From the NCBI GenBank assembly GCA_029747585.1, contig JAPEVF010000026.1, positions 62,001 to 126,000 on the forward strand: a DNA stretch of 64,000 bases, read 5' to 3'. Position numbers and translations under genes: made by a program. Positions 1 to 10,428 of the stretch are shown here, one piece after another (the first letter of the stretch is position 1; every line of letters starts with the position of its first letter). This DNA is from Pleurotus djamor. Taxonomy: Eukaryota; Basidiomycota; Agaricomycetes; Agaricales; Pleurotaceae. The notes beneath the pieces were generated by a model. It was not told where the DNA came from, did no database searches, and saw nothing but the letters and a program-made list of their open reading frames with translations.

Positions 1-11
1 GAAGCATTTAC

Positions 12-535
12 CCGAAACCACAGACCATCAAACTGACAGTCAAAGCAACAACCGGTGTACCAATGTGGAATTCATCTTGAATGTCACCGAAGTCACCAGT
101 AATGACTGAACTACCGAAGGCGACACAAAGGACAGAGATGGCAAAGACGGCAGTGAGGTACCATCGGTAGAGCTTCGACCAGTTACGAGGATCTTCAGGA
201 TCGTTCTCTTTCCATACGACGAGCTGGATAGTTGGCGAACCCTTCTCAAGGTTATCACTGGATTGCGTTACTGATGGAGGGAGACCCTGCTGTTCCGTGA
301 TACCCTTCTGGACCTCGAAGGGCATAGGAACGAGACCCGTTGGCGAGGTCTGTCTGTATTCGCCAGTGAGACCGAACTTTTCAACTTCGGTTGTCTGCTC
401 GGGGTAGGAAAGATCTGGGCTCTGTGGGTCATGGGAGGGAGGGAAGCGGCCTTCATTTAGAGTTGGTGTGCGAGACAGTTGTGCACTGGGAGGGACTGTC
501 TCAGCCGCCTCAAAGGATGATGAAGAGCCAGCCAT
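12..535 (-). CDS. MFS transporter, DHA1-like, 5' part only (cut by window edge)
   Basis: This is the first exon of a major facilitator transporter, probably a plasma-membrane proton antiporter for drugs or polyamines. The protein opens with about 110 hydrophilic, Ser/Pro-rich cytosolic residues, then carries the DPEDPRNWSKLYRWYLT block that fungal DHA1 transporters have just before helix 1. Helix 1 follows (AVFAISVLCVAFGSSVITG) and then the start of helix 2. The ATG at 535 was chosen because a TATA-like element lies 113 bp upstream; an in-frame ATG at 805 lies beyond that element. Reading stops at a GTAAAT donor at positions 11-6, so the apparent stop at 8-10 is inside an intron and the remaining helices lie outside the window. 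The substrate cannot be told from this fragment. Confidence 0.8.
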
Positions 536-647
536 TGGAGAAGGAGGAGAAAGGTGCGAGGGGAGTTGGGGCACCAGTAATGGGGGCAGAAGAGGACGAA
601 GAAAATAAAAGGGAAAAAGTGCAGAAGAATAGAGAATTTCGCGTCCT

Positions 648-655
648 TTATATAT
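648..655 (-). promoter_or_regulatory. TATA-like element of the MFS gene
   Basis: On the minus strand this reads TATATAAA, 113 bp upstream of the chosen ATG. It supports the start at 535 and makes the longer reading from 805 part of the promoter. Confidence 0.5.
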
Positions 656-805
656 CTCTGCCGTATGAGGCGGGCATGCGGGAACGGCAAGGAAGAACTG
701 TGTAGCATCTTGATGATGAGGTTTAAGGATAGAGCGACTCAGGCGTCGGCAGCATGCTGGCTTATCATCCTGGATATGATAGGATGACAGACTGGGTAAC
801 CGCAC

Positions 806-3800
806 TGCGGAACAGATTTGAAGCGAGGGTGTCTACGAGATCCCTCAGATACGCATGTTCCCGTGCTTCGACAACAAACACGAAAAAACCCTCTGGAAAG
901 TCGTCCAATCCGATCGCTTCCGCTTGGCAAAAGCTCGGTTAGCACTGTCTGGTCCATTTCCAGAGGATTTTGGAATTGTGGTCCCGAGTGACGTCTCCTG
1001 ATGCCCTAAGCCGCCCGTGGACAAGCTTCTGAACAGCTTCTGAGGTTGATGTGATGTGAGTCTATTCGGGGTGCAGTTATGCGAGGAGCTATACCAGTTC
1101 CATTCTAGCACAACTTGTGACGAAGGGGGTCGAGGTATTCCGGGCAATGGCCAAGGAAGAGAAAGGGGCGAGCTCGGATCGGAGGCTTCCTCGCGTGTGT
1201 CCCACGCCTCCCTCGGTTCAGGGTTCCCACGGCACTCTAACTCCGCACTCTCCCCGAAGCCTCATAGCAGGTCGCGTCAATATAGCGCGCAAGTCACCCA
1301 AAACTATAGCGATCCAATGAACGGAAGGATCAATCAGAAGAAGAATCACAACCTTAAGAGAAATGAATGCATCATAGATGACTCACAGGCAGTAATTTTA
1401 GAGATGGCCGAGTTGTGCTGAGATGTTTGCGAATTGGTGAAGCCGGTCCGTTTTAGGTTTCGAGGGTAGTGGTCTTGCGAAAGCAACCCTGCATGACGTA
1501 GGAGCAGTCCATCAAGTTCAACTGCAATGCCGGCGGTCTGCGGTAAGACACTGAACACCAAGCACCTGAACCTGAACCTTGCTCTACCAAGCCCGCCAAA
1601 ACCGGACGAATTCAACTGAATTCCACCGAAACGACCAAGGAATCGCAGTGGGCGTAGTCCCCGGGGAGATGAACGCCGTGGTATGTTTACCTGAAGAGTT
1701 GGAGTCCGCTCCTGCTGCTCTCACAAGGTAAGTCAACCCTGCAAATTGGGTGCTCATCGTAGGCACCTTCCAGCAAGTCACAAGGTAGGATACTTGCGAC
1801 ATGGAGCAGAGGAACCTCCGGGCATCTCGCGAACTCCTCCGTAGGTCGAGGCTGGTAATGCGGCGCTGTGGTGCTGATGATCAAACACGGCTTTGTAGGC
1901 GACGCACGAAGAGGCAAACAGCTAGAACAGCAACGGCGATGATTTGACTGATGGTGCTAAGAGGAAATTGGCAATATTGCGCACGTAATGTACGCAATGC
2001 TTGAGGATATATATACGCAGCATTGTGGCAGGCTCCCTTCAATTGGTATTTGTTTAAACGGAGATGAAGAGCGAGGGGTCGATGCCGCGGCGCTGTAGCA
2101 GAGTTTCGCTCCCTAGGGTATAATCTACCGTGGAGGAACACGAAGAAAGTGCATGTGCGTGATCACATCGAAAGTCTGGAGATATGTCGAGAAGTAAACA
2201 TGATGATTCCCGTCATATATGCCGGCCTTCGGAGCGGGTCCAAGACCAACATGAGGTTGATGTTCTGCAGCAAACGACAATCCACAGAACTTCCTTCGAC
2301 TTCATTAATTTCTGCAGACGCGTACCATTCTTAGAGCACAGTCATGTCGAAGCTCTAGAAGTCTGGACTTACTAGTCGAGTGAAGGACCCCAGATTTCTT
2401 GAAGCCTAAGGTACGCGTTCCATGTCGTCGACGTCGACAGTGTCCCAGAACGTTGGAGATCATTCGTGGCAGTCATTTGATTCTAAGCGAGCCTCGATGC
2501 TTCCAAGATCTCGGAAGGGTGAACGAGGAGCAGCCTCAGCCTGAAACCTGAACGTTTGAACATTGATCCCGTCGCCCCGATATCAATCGCGACGTACGCA
2601 TCAGACCGTAATTGGGTGTAAGTTGTTGCAGCAGATGGACCGACAGATTGCCGACGTGGTGGTTCCGTAATAGCGCGAGGTACCAAAATCCCGACGTTTC
2701 CCAATTCGGACTCCTCGGGCGGTGTCGGGAAACTCTCACGTGCCTATTCCCCTAATCGAACATCCTAACTTCCAAGTTCGAAACTGCAAATTGTACCATC
2801 AAGTTTTTGTACCATCAAGTTTTGAACCGTTCTCCACCCGTCCACCACGACCTGAGATCGAGCAGACTTCTCTACCCCAGGTCATAGGTCACCAATCACC
2901 CCAGACGGTCGGCCTCTTCTCTCTGGCTAGCACCACTTGTATTCCGAGAAGGTCGATCTACCGCTCGAATTATACAAAGTCTGCACGGCATGCGAACATG
3001 TAAACGAGCATAATCTCTCTACGGGCTTCCGAAACACGTTTGACGGATCTTTTTTTGCTATCTACCTCAGCGCTGCCTGAGGGCTGAACCCAGAGGGGGA
3101 TACGCGGAACAGAGCTTCGCTTAGAGCTTTAGCGTGTCTAGGGGATTTTAAAGCATCGTTCCCGGTGTGGACCGTGTAAGTCGATGCGAGACGACGTGAC
3201 GGCGCGAGGCCATTTTTTGACCAGGCAGTTCGCCATTATAAACCTACCTCACCTGACTCGGCTGAGGGCTTTCCAATTTGCGACTCTTGGCTCTTTGCAG
3301 AAGCTACCTTCGTTATTGTCCATTCACCGGAGAGAACGGTTGGAACTATCCATAGCACCCTTGACGATCCCTGAGGTTTTCCAGAAAGCCTATGGTTGGA
3401 GGACCCCCGTGTTCCTCATTCCAATGTGCTGGACCAGAAGGGTAAGAGCTCACCCCCTCCAACCCTTAACTCAAGCTCACGAGGTCTACACACACCGGCA
3501 GGGCCTCTAATCCAATCCTCTACGCCCATGGTGATTTAGCGCGTTATGCCATCCTCGGCGTTGTCATGGGCCTGATAAACCGTTCAAGCGCAACACCCTC
3601 GTTCGCTCCCCTTGCCCGACTGCAGGTGACTACCCATCTGAATCGTTACCATCAAACCGACACGACCGAGGAATGGCTACCACATACGATCAACAAAAAG
3701 CACATCTTCGACCTTGGAAGTTGGTAGCTCTTGTACTTACTTGCTGCCACAGGGGCAAGCGAACACGGACTACAGACCTGAAGCTGGACTCCTTCCATCA

Positions 3801-5054
3801 GGAGTGTTGAACTTTCGCCCTTCCACCCCCTTGATATCGCTCGTCGGCAGGCCTCCGCCGATGGCAACTGATCCTATGCTCGATCATCAAAAAGTTGTAT
3901 GTGCGTCCTTTTGATCATCATCGGCAGCACCGGCTTCGTACTGAAGTCCTCAACGTTTACAGGTTGCATAGCCCCGAGAAGACATGGCCTTCAATTAGTA
4001 ATAATAGTGCCATCTTTGACCGACACACATTCATCAAGTATCTGTTTGACCGGTGTCTATCGTTCAAGTTAAAATACACGCTGGATAGTTGGAGGTGCCA
4101 ATATCAGTGCCGCCGTATGAAGGGGCGTACGGATGGAATCACTATCTTTTGCTCGGTCTGATAGAAAGTGTGTGTGTGTGCCATCTGTTGCTTGCTCGTC
4201 TCCTGTTCAGCCTTGGTCATCACATGCATTGTTAGCAGTGGACCGCCTTGGACGGCCAAATAGCGTGCAAGACGCGGGTTCATGCTTCATGTCGACATAC
4301 CAGTAGGATGACGCGCCCGAAAGGACATGCATAGTAACCCGGATAGCCCTTTCCATATCCTTGGGGTGCAGCAAACGTTTGAGCGAACGTAATATTTTTC
4401 TATCAAGCCTCATTGTACTGATGTGCGCTGAAGATCTGAAACAAAGTTAGCTGTCTGCGTGCCGCTGTCGAACGGCATCAACTCTATCTGCTATCAACAC
4501 ATCGCACTCATGAAATGCGTGGAAGGCGATTGGCCCATCAAAATACGTGTTCAGAGTATTGCTAGAATTTCCTGTCATTTCACGACGTCGCTGAGGACTC
4601 TATGGCGATGTAATGGACGCAAGCACTCAAACACTAGTCTCCTGGACGCTTCATTTGCGTTGCTCGCCCTGCTTTACATTAAACTCTCTCTGTGATATCC
4701 TTCAGGCTTCTCAATGATACCCAGAAGAATGGACCCCGCCTAGCAAGGACAGATAGATCAAGCGAGCGTGTTCCACCTGTGCAGCGGGACTGATCATTGC
4801 GGTTGTCAAGGACGCCCACAGTTTCCCAGAAAACGCTGTCTCATTGGACAGGCTGAGGAACTTGGGAACGGATTGTGGTCGCCTACCAAAAATAGCCTCT
4901 CCTTTTTAGGAAAGGAGCAGTTTGCACTCTGTCGTCAATCCCTTGTTTTGGTTCCATCGACGCTCATTCCCATCAGACATGCAGATTCAGTATTGGCTCG
5001 AGGGTCCTTCCTCAATCACCGAATCTATAGGCATCAATCCTCACACATGTCGCT
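806..5054. other. Long intergenic stretch without a recognisable gene
   Basis: About 4.2 kb with only short overlapping open frames on both strands, none with a recognisable domain, signal peptide or convincing splice pattern. It holds a short GT repeat near 4165 and one perfect 16-bp tandem duplication at 2791-2822. It may contain degraded mobile-element sequence or an unannotated non-coding transcript, but nothing here supports a specific call. Confidence 0.5.
2791..2822. repeat. Perfect 16-bp tandem duplication
   Basis: The unit TTGTACCATCAAGTTT occurs twice in direct succession, 2791-2806 and 2807-2822, with no mismatch. It lies in the gene-poor stretch between the MFS gene and the secreted-protein gene. 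No function is evident. Confidence 0.85.
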
Positions 5055-5069
5055 CCAATCGTATAAAAG
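5055..5069 (+). promoter_or_regulatory. Core promoter of the 5320 gene: CCAAT next to TATA
   Basis: CCAAT at 5055-5059 is followed at once by TATAAAAG at 5062-5069. A pyrimidine-rich stretch suited to transcription start follows around 5090-5170. The implied 5' leader is about 200 nt, ending at the ATG at 5320. The long open frame that covers this promoter (4768-5259) is therefore not taken as a gene. Confidence 0.6.
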
Positions 5070-5319
5070 TCTCATCGAACTCTCCCCAAGTTCCTCAGTC
5101 CACTTCCTTCCTTTCGTTCTTCCTTCGCTTCCTGGCCAGGTCGCCTTTTTCAATCGCTTTCACTTAAACCTTTTCAGAGCCCAGGGTTCTTTACTTCGTT
5201 CTCTCTCAGGCAGGTCGGTTACTATCAAGTCTCCACAACGCATCGCTGCAGTCGGCTAATGGTGCTTATACTTAGATATTATTCCAGTCCTTTTGATTTT
5301 CTACCCCAACTTTATCATC

Positions 5320-6043
5320 ATGTTCGCTAAATTCGCCACTCTCTTCGTCTCTGTTTTGGCCACTGGTGTTTGGTCTGCCCCCACTGCTGCCCCCGCGCCA
5401 GTCAGCGACCTCGGTACGTACAGGTTTATACTTGCTGTGGTGATTGAGGTAGCTGATAGCATCAATCCTTTAGCCGCAAGGACCTTCTCCTTCAACAACT
5501 GGGGTGGTCACGCTTCGCTCAACAACTTCGACAACTTCTACGGTTCCAGCAGCTTCGATGGCTTCGCCTCCTTCAAGCAAGTTGTTGTCCAGGAGAACCG
5601 TGTTGTTTGCCACGCCCAACAGATCGAGATCATCCAACAACGTCTCGTCATCCTCCAGGAGATGGCCAAGAAGTCAGTGGCTTCAACTTCACTAATACAT
5701 CGGAACAAGTTATTTACAATCTCTCTACAGGATCATCACTGAGCAGATTTGCGAAGTTGAGACCCAAACCATCGTCTTCCAGCAATTCCATGCTAGCTTG
5801 GGCCACTTCAGCGGTGACCTCCGCCGCCAATCTGGCCACAGAGTCGGCTATGACTCCAACATCGTCAGCCACTTCCCCAGCATTGTCGGCTCTGACGGCT
5901 CGCTCAGCAGCGACAACTTCGGTTTCTCTGGATCCGATGTTGGCAAGAGCACCGTTGTTGTTGGCGGCTCCAACTGGAACGACCAATCCTCCCCTTCTTC
6001 CGTCGAATCCGCCTTCGAGGCTGCTTCCTCGGCCTCTGATTAA
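5320..6043 (+). CDS. Small secreted protein of unknown function
   Basis: A three-exon gene (5320-5413, 5474-5672, 5731-6043) encoding 201 residues. The N-terminus is a clear signal peptide, MFAKFATLFVSVLATGVWS, with likely cleavage before an Ala/Pro-rich segment. The mature protein has an aromatic, Asn/Ser-rich stretch (FNNWGGHASLNNFDNFYG), then a polar helical region rich in Gln, Ile and Val (QQIEIIQQRLVILQEMAKK) that continues across intron 2, and a Ser/Gly-rich tail. Only two cysteines are visible, so it is not a hydrophobin or a Cys-rich effector. Both introns have good GT..AG ends and keep the frame. A strong promoter (CCAAT, TATAAAAG) lies upstream. I recognise no domain; a cell-wall or extracellular structural role is only a guess. 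Confidence 0.8.
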
Positions 6044-6884
6044 GCTTTTCGTCGGGGTCGGTTTGGGTGTAACGATTTAGATTTTCATTGATGTTAAATA
6101 CCCGCTTGGACGATTTCTCATTAGGCTGTATAGGTATCTTACTATGGACTCGAGAGTAGCTCTTTTGGTGTAGACGCTAATAGTTCCCTAAATCGAATTA
6201 CCCTGCCGCGATGGAGGTTTTCGCGATTGATCATTACCCGCCCCCCCTCCCCTGTGTCCTCCTTCGTCACTGTCACAAGTTACACCTGGCAAGTGCGAAT
6301 TCCCTGGCGAGATCGTTGACCGCAACACCGCTTCGCTACTAATGAATACATCGAAGTTGGTTGAGACTCGGACATGTAGTTGACCCGGCTACCTGGTGAG
6401 TCTTGATAGTTGGTAGCCAACCCGTGCATGTGCACACTCTCCTGTGTACACACAAGTGAATAGAGGTGTGGTATTCGTAGCGACCAACGATGAATGATCG
6501 CCGTCGAGCATGTCTAGCAACGTTAGGCAACGTTCCATTCTTTTGGGTAGGTTAAACTTTTCTTCAAGGAAGTAACTGGCCGGGCTCGTGGGGTTATTGC
6601 CTCCGTTCGAAGAAGGTTCCACGCAGAATTCTTTCCATGGCTTTATAGCACCCACCTCAGAGTATACGCGATTATCTTGGGGGAATGGTCATATAATACA
6701 GCGTGAAGTCTACGGTGAGGTCCGCTGGTGATAACGATGGCGTCGGACGAGACCAAGGACTTCTGTAGGGGCCGCTCCAACGCCGCCAAACGAGTAGCAC
6801 GCGTTTGACACACACGCGCCAGGTGAGTTCGGTACGAAGTAAATATACAGGTAAGTAAGTAAAGTGTACAGGCCATAAAGCGCA
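6044..6884. other. Intergenic, 3' ends of two convergent genes
   Basis: This stretch separates the 3' end of the secreted-protein gene from the 3' end of cullin-3, which is on the opposite strand. It must hold both 3' untranslated regions. The short open frames inside have no recognisable content. Confidence 0.5.
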
Positions 6885-9800
6885 TCAAGCCTGTCAGTAA
6901 GAGGACGATCAGCTAAGTCGATAGTGCTCGACGGTAACAGACGACTCACCACATAGTTATACGACTTGCGATCATCACATCTTTCCAGGTATTCTTTCTG
7001 TAACAATGTAACAAGGTTACAACACGACCTAAGCGACAAAGGTTGGAAACGTACTTCTATCAATCCCTCTATTCGCTTTTTGATATTCAAGGGACTGGGA
7101 ACAAAGCGTCCCACCAGCTGTTTTGTCACCTCATGCACAAGGTCGTTATGAGTCATATGCTTCCTGTCCTTCATGATGCGGACGATGCATGCCTTTCCAA
7201 CCAAATCAATCAGGCGTCGACAAGGTGGCATAGACAAGGAAGAGCACAAACCTCCATTTGATACTTGCGTTCATCCTCGAGATGTGTTTGGGTCTCTTTG
7301 CGTTCTTCCACAGACTCCACTTTCGCAGCGATCGTTTTGATTTTTATCTTTTGAAGGTTTGCCGTGAAGTCTTCATTGAAAGAGAAAGAATCGTCCTTGC
7401 TGACATCGCGACTTGGGGGGTGCTTTTTGAGGATTTTGAATTTTGCACAGGCCAGTGTCTGAAGATGACGCTGCAACTCTGTATCGGGTAGTCCCGTCGT
7501 TTCTTGGATTTCCTGGGGGTTGTCATCATCACGGAGCGGGTCATTCGTGGAAAGGTAAGCTTACTTGGTAGGTGAGGAAATTTGATGCAGGGATATCTTC
7601 GAACAACAGCAGAATGACAAGAGATATTGTGGAAACGTTGAGCTCGTGTGTCCGCGACTTGAAGGCGACTTTTACATCCGCATTTCCCAACGACGGCTGC
7701 CAAGTTAGCCTACGCCCCGAGTGTCGGCCGAGGTAGAACTTCTCAAAAGAATTACAACTTTCGAGCAAGCGAGGGGGAAGGTTGCATGTTATGGCTGTGT
7801 AGGACATTGGCCAAACGCTTGAAGTCATGACGGTGACAGATATAGGAATATCTGGGGGCTGAAAGGGATACGTTAGCATCGAATCATCAAGAGGAAAGGG
7901 AGACCATACGTCGACATTGTCTAGGTACGTGCGGTAGGCAGCCATGGTATCATCAGAGATCTTCATATCGTGGAACATTCCTTCCAGCTTGTGCGTGAAT
8001 TGATAACCACATTCAACTTTCAGTTTGCCCAGCATTCCACGTTCAGCATCGTCCGAAACAGACCGTCCAGAGAGTAGGCGCTTAGCAAGATGACTCTTGT
8101 AATAACGTTCGAACACGTCTTTCTCCGAGACAAAGCGGAACACGGTGATAGTCTTCTCAAGGATCAAGTCAATTTCGCTGTCCGTTTTCTGCCAAAACCA
8201 TGAGGAAACGTTCAATAACAGAGGGCGGAAACGCATACCCCCTTGAACCCATTCGCAAGGTAGTTGTCTATGAACAAGGATATGAATTCCGAGCACCGTT
8301 CATGTTGGTTCACAAAGGTCGAAAAGGCCTAGGTCATAAAAGACTTAACATCAATACCTATGAAGCGCGTGTAAGGGAAAGAAGTACCTCGTTCAAGGCA
8401 CTTTCCAGGTCCCTGTCGCGCTGGAAAGACTGTATCCAGACTTTGTCGAAGATATCCTTCAAGTCGAGCACATCCTGAACCCATTTAAGTGCCATATTGA
8501 GAGTTTGTGAAGCAGGCGTAGCCCGAGCTTTCCCTTTTCCTTTGGCAGAAAGAGTTGGCTCATCCTGGTCTTGATCAGGAGCGACGGAGACATCGAATGA
8601 CACGCGATTGACTTCCTTTCCACGTTGAGTGACAGATTCTCGGAGAGCCCGTTTCATACATGGGAGCCCGGAAGGAACCATGATAAATAGACGGTATAGA
8701 CGTCCCAGGTCATCAAGTTTCTCGGTGTCTAGCATGTTGTCCAGGCCTGAGCCCGTCTTTGAGATCAGCGCAGTGAGATGTGGAGTAAGGAGGTCGTCTT
8801 TCAGTATCTGGAGAAGTGGCGGATGTGTTTGCGGGGATAGGTAATGATGTGTTCGTTCCTCTTCTGAAGTAAAGCGCAGTTCCACCTAGTAGGAGCGTTG
8901 AAGGCACTGACACAAGAACGATAGATAGACGCACTCGTCGAAGAAACTCGGGCGCGTCGCAGGTATGAAGGAGATGGCTGCCTTCCGCCTTGTAGAAGGC
9001 TTGGCTCTCGGAGAGTATTCGAGGCTTAAGATCTCGTTCGTATATAGACCCAGATTGGTCTGCTGTATCCAACGTCAAAAAGACATCCACACATTCCTTC
9101 ATGGCCGAGCGATTGATCGAGTACCCTTCCCGTTCCAGTCTGATCTGATTGAGGATCGCGTCGACGACATGCGTTTGTATAGGGTTGGGCGGTTGCAGGA
9201 CATGCTTGACGAAGAGTTGTCGGCCTGCATCTGTTGTCTTTGCGAGGCCTTCTGCCTTCGTATAAACGCGATCCTAGTTTCTGACATAACGGCGGTGTAG
9301 AGAAGCAAGTAGATGAATGGCGCACCATGTAATTTAGCAACTGAGATATCTTCAAAACATTGCCCTTATGCTCGTCCCATATCTTTCTCAATGCTTTGAG
9401 CAGGAGTTCCGCCTCGTGACTCTGCTGGGTCGGTTCACTAGTCGCACCAGTGGGGAATACGGGGTACACTTCTTGCTGCGCAAGCTTGTTGATGTTGTCA
9501 ATTATTAACTGGGTGACGCCCTTGTATAGCTTCTCTCCTTGCTTCCAAAGGACGAGATTATACGCAAATCGGTGGTTTTCTTCAAATGATAGGTTTCGAG
9601 CATTGTTGTTGAGGACTTCTTTGAGATTCCTCGACAGTGTCTCCCAAGTTTGGTCCACAGAAATGTCTGGTCCGTGCTAAATCATTGGATGTGAACACGG
9701 TATAGTAGTAGGTAGCATTTTCGAGTGAATTCACCCGAGTAGGAGCTCTCTGACGACGACATCAACAATCTCGGAAACAATTCTTTCAAAAGCTTTAAAC

Positions 9801-9903
9801 TCACTATCTTTGCCCTCGCCCTAACACCACGTCCAGCTGAGTAGGACTACTAGTACTAATAGATGACAAGCCAACTCGAGAAGAGAACCACAGGACTTGC
9901 CAT
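6885..9903 (-). CDS. CUL3: Cullin-3, scaffold of BTB-type ubiquitin ligases
   Basis: Cullin-3 joins BTB substrate adaptors at its N-terminus to RBX1 and an E2 at its C-terminus. The secure exons are 9676-9326, 9273-8935, 8885-8388, 8328-8239, 8188-7910, 7858-7565, 7512-7252, 7192-7055, 6997-6950 and 6890-6885, all joining in frame (767 residues). Visible landmarks are the N-terminal repeat ([11 protein letters not shown]), the cullin-homology block ([39 protein letters not shown]) and the neddylation site with its lysine in [13 protein letters not shown]. The last exon is only GCTTGA and restores the usual cullin ending (SYNYVA). The extreme N-terminus is less sure: exons 9903-9897 and 9836-9805 would give a short basic leader ([13 protein letters not shown]), but the first donor (GTCCTG) is weak. 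Confidence 0.93.
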
Positions 9904-10428
9904 TGCGCTGCTGGGGATTTTCGAAGTGCTATGAGATAGTTGAACTCGTTCTTGTGTGATGGTGATAGGATGATGAGCTGACTCAATGCCTTGTGCTCGC
10001 CGTCGCCGACGACGACAACGGACCTCATGGCGCCCCTTCCCACGCTCAGGAGAGACTTAGGGAGCCCCTGAAACCAGCTATCTTTAAAACTAAACTTGGC
10101 TACTCCCACCTTGGCTCATCCTACCTCGAGCGCTCCTTTCTTATAGGTTAGCGAGCACCCTACCTTTCTTGAGGCTCTCTAGAGTGCTCTGCGAGCTCTT
10201 GATTGGAGTGGCTCACTGATCTCGTGACTACCGCCATGCCCGAGGACCAACCGAGAACTCCGGATTACGCACAAAGCCTCACCCTTGAGCTTAACGTAGA
10301 CCTGACGTCCTGAGAATGATGTCTACAGCCAGCCATCCCGAGTGAGCGTCTTTTCAGAAAACGTGTTTCTACCAAGCCATAGTATAAAATGCTGTTAAAG
10401 CGTAAAACCCAGCTCCTAGCCAGACTCG
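9904..10428. other. Intergenic between divergent CUL3 and the first AAA ATPase
   Basis: This interval should hold both promoters, since CUL3 runs left and the AAA ATPase gene runs right. An A/T-rich TATA-like string (AGTATAAAATGC) lies near 10380, about 50 bp before the ATPase start. Nothing else stands out. Confidence 0.4.

Noticed and set aside
536..805. N-terminal extension of the MFS transporter from an ATG at 805
   Set aside because: It would cross a TATA-like element at 648-655 and its composition is unlike a transporter N-terminus. The ATG at 535 is better placed.
4768..5259. Open frame of 163 codons
   Set aside because: It covers the CCAAT-TATA promoter and leader of the secreted-protein gene and shows no domain or codon pattern of a real gene.
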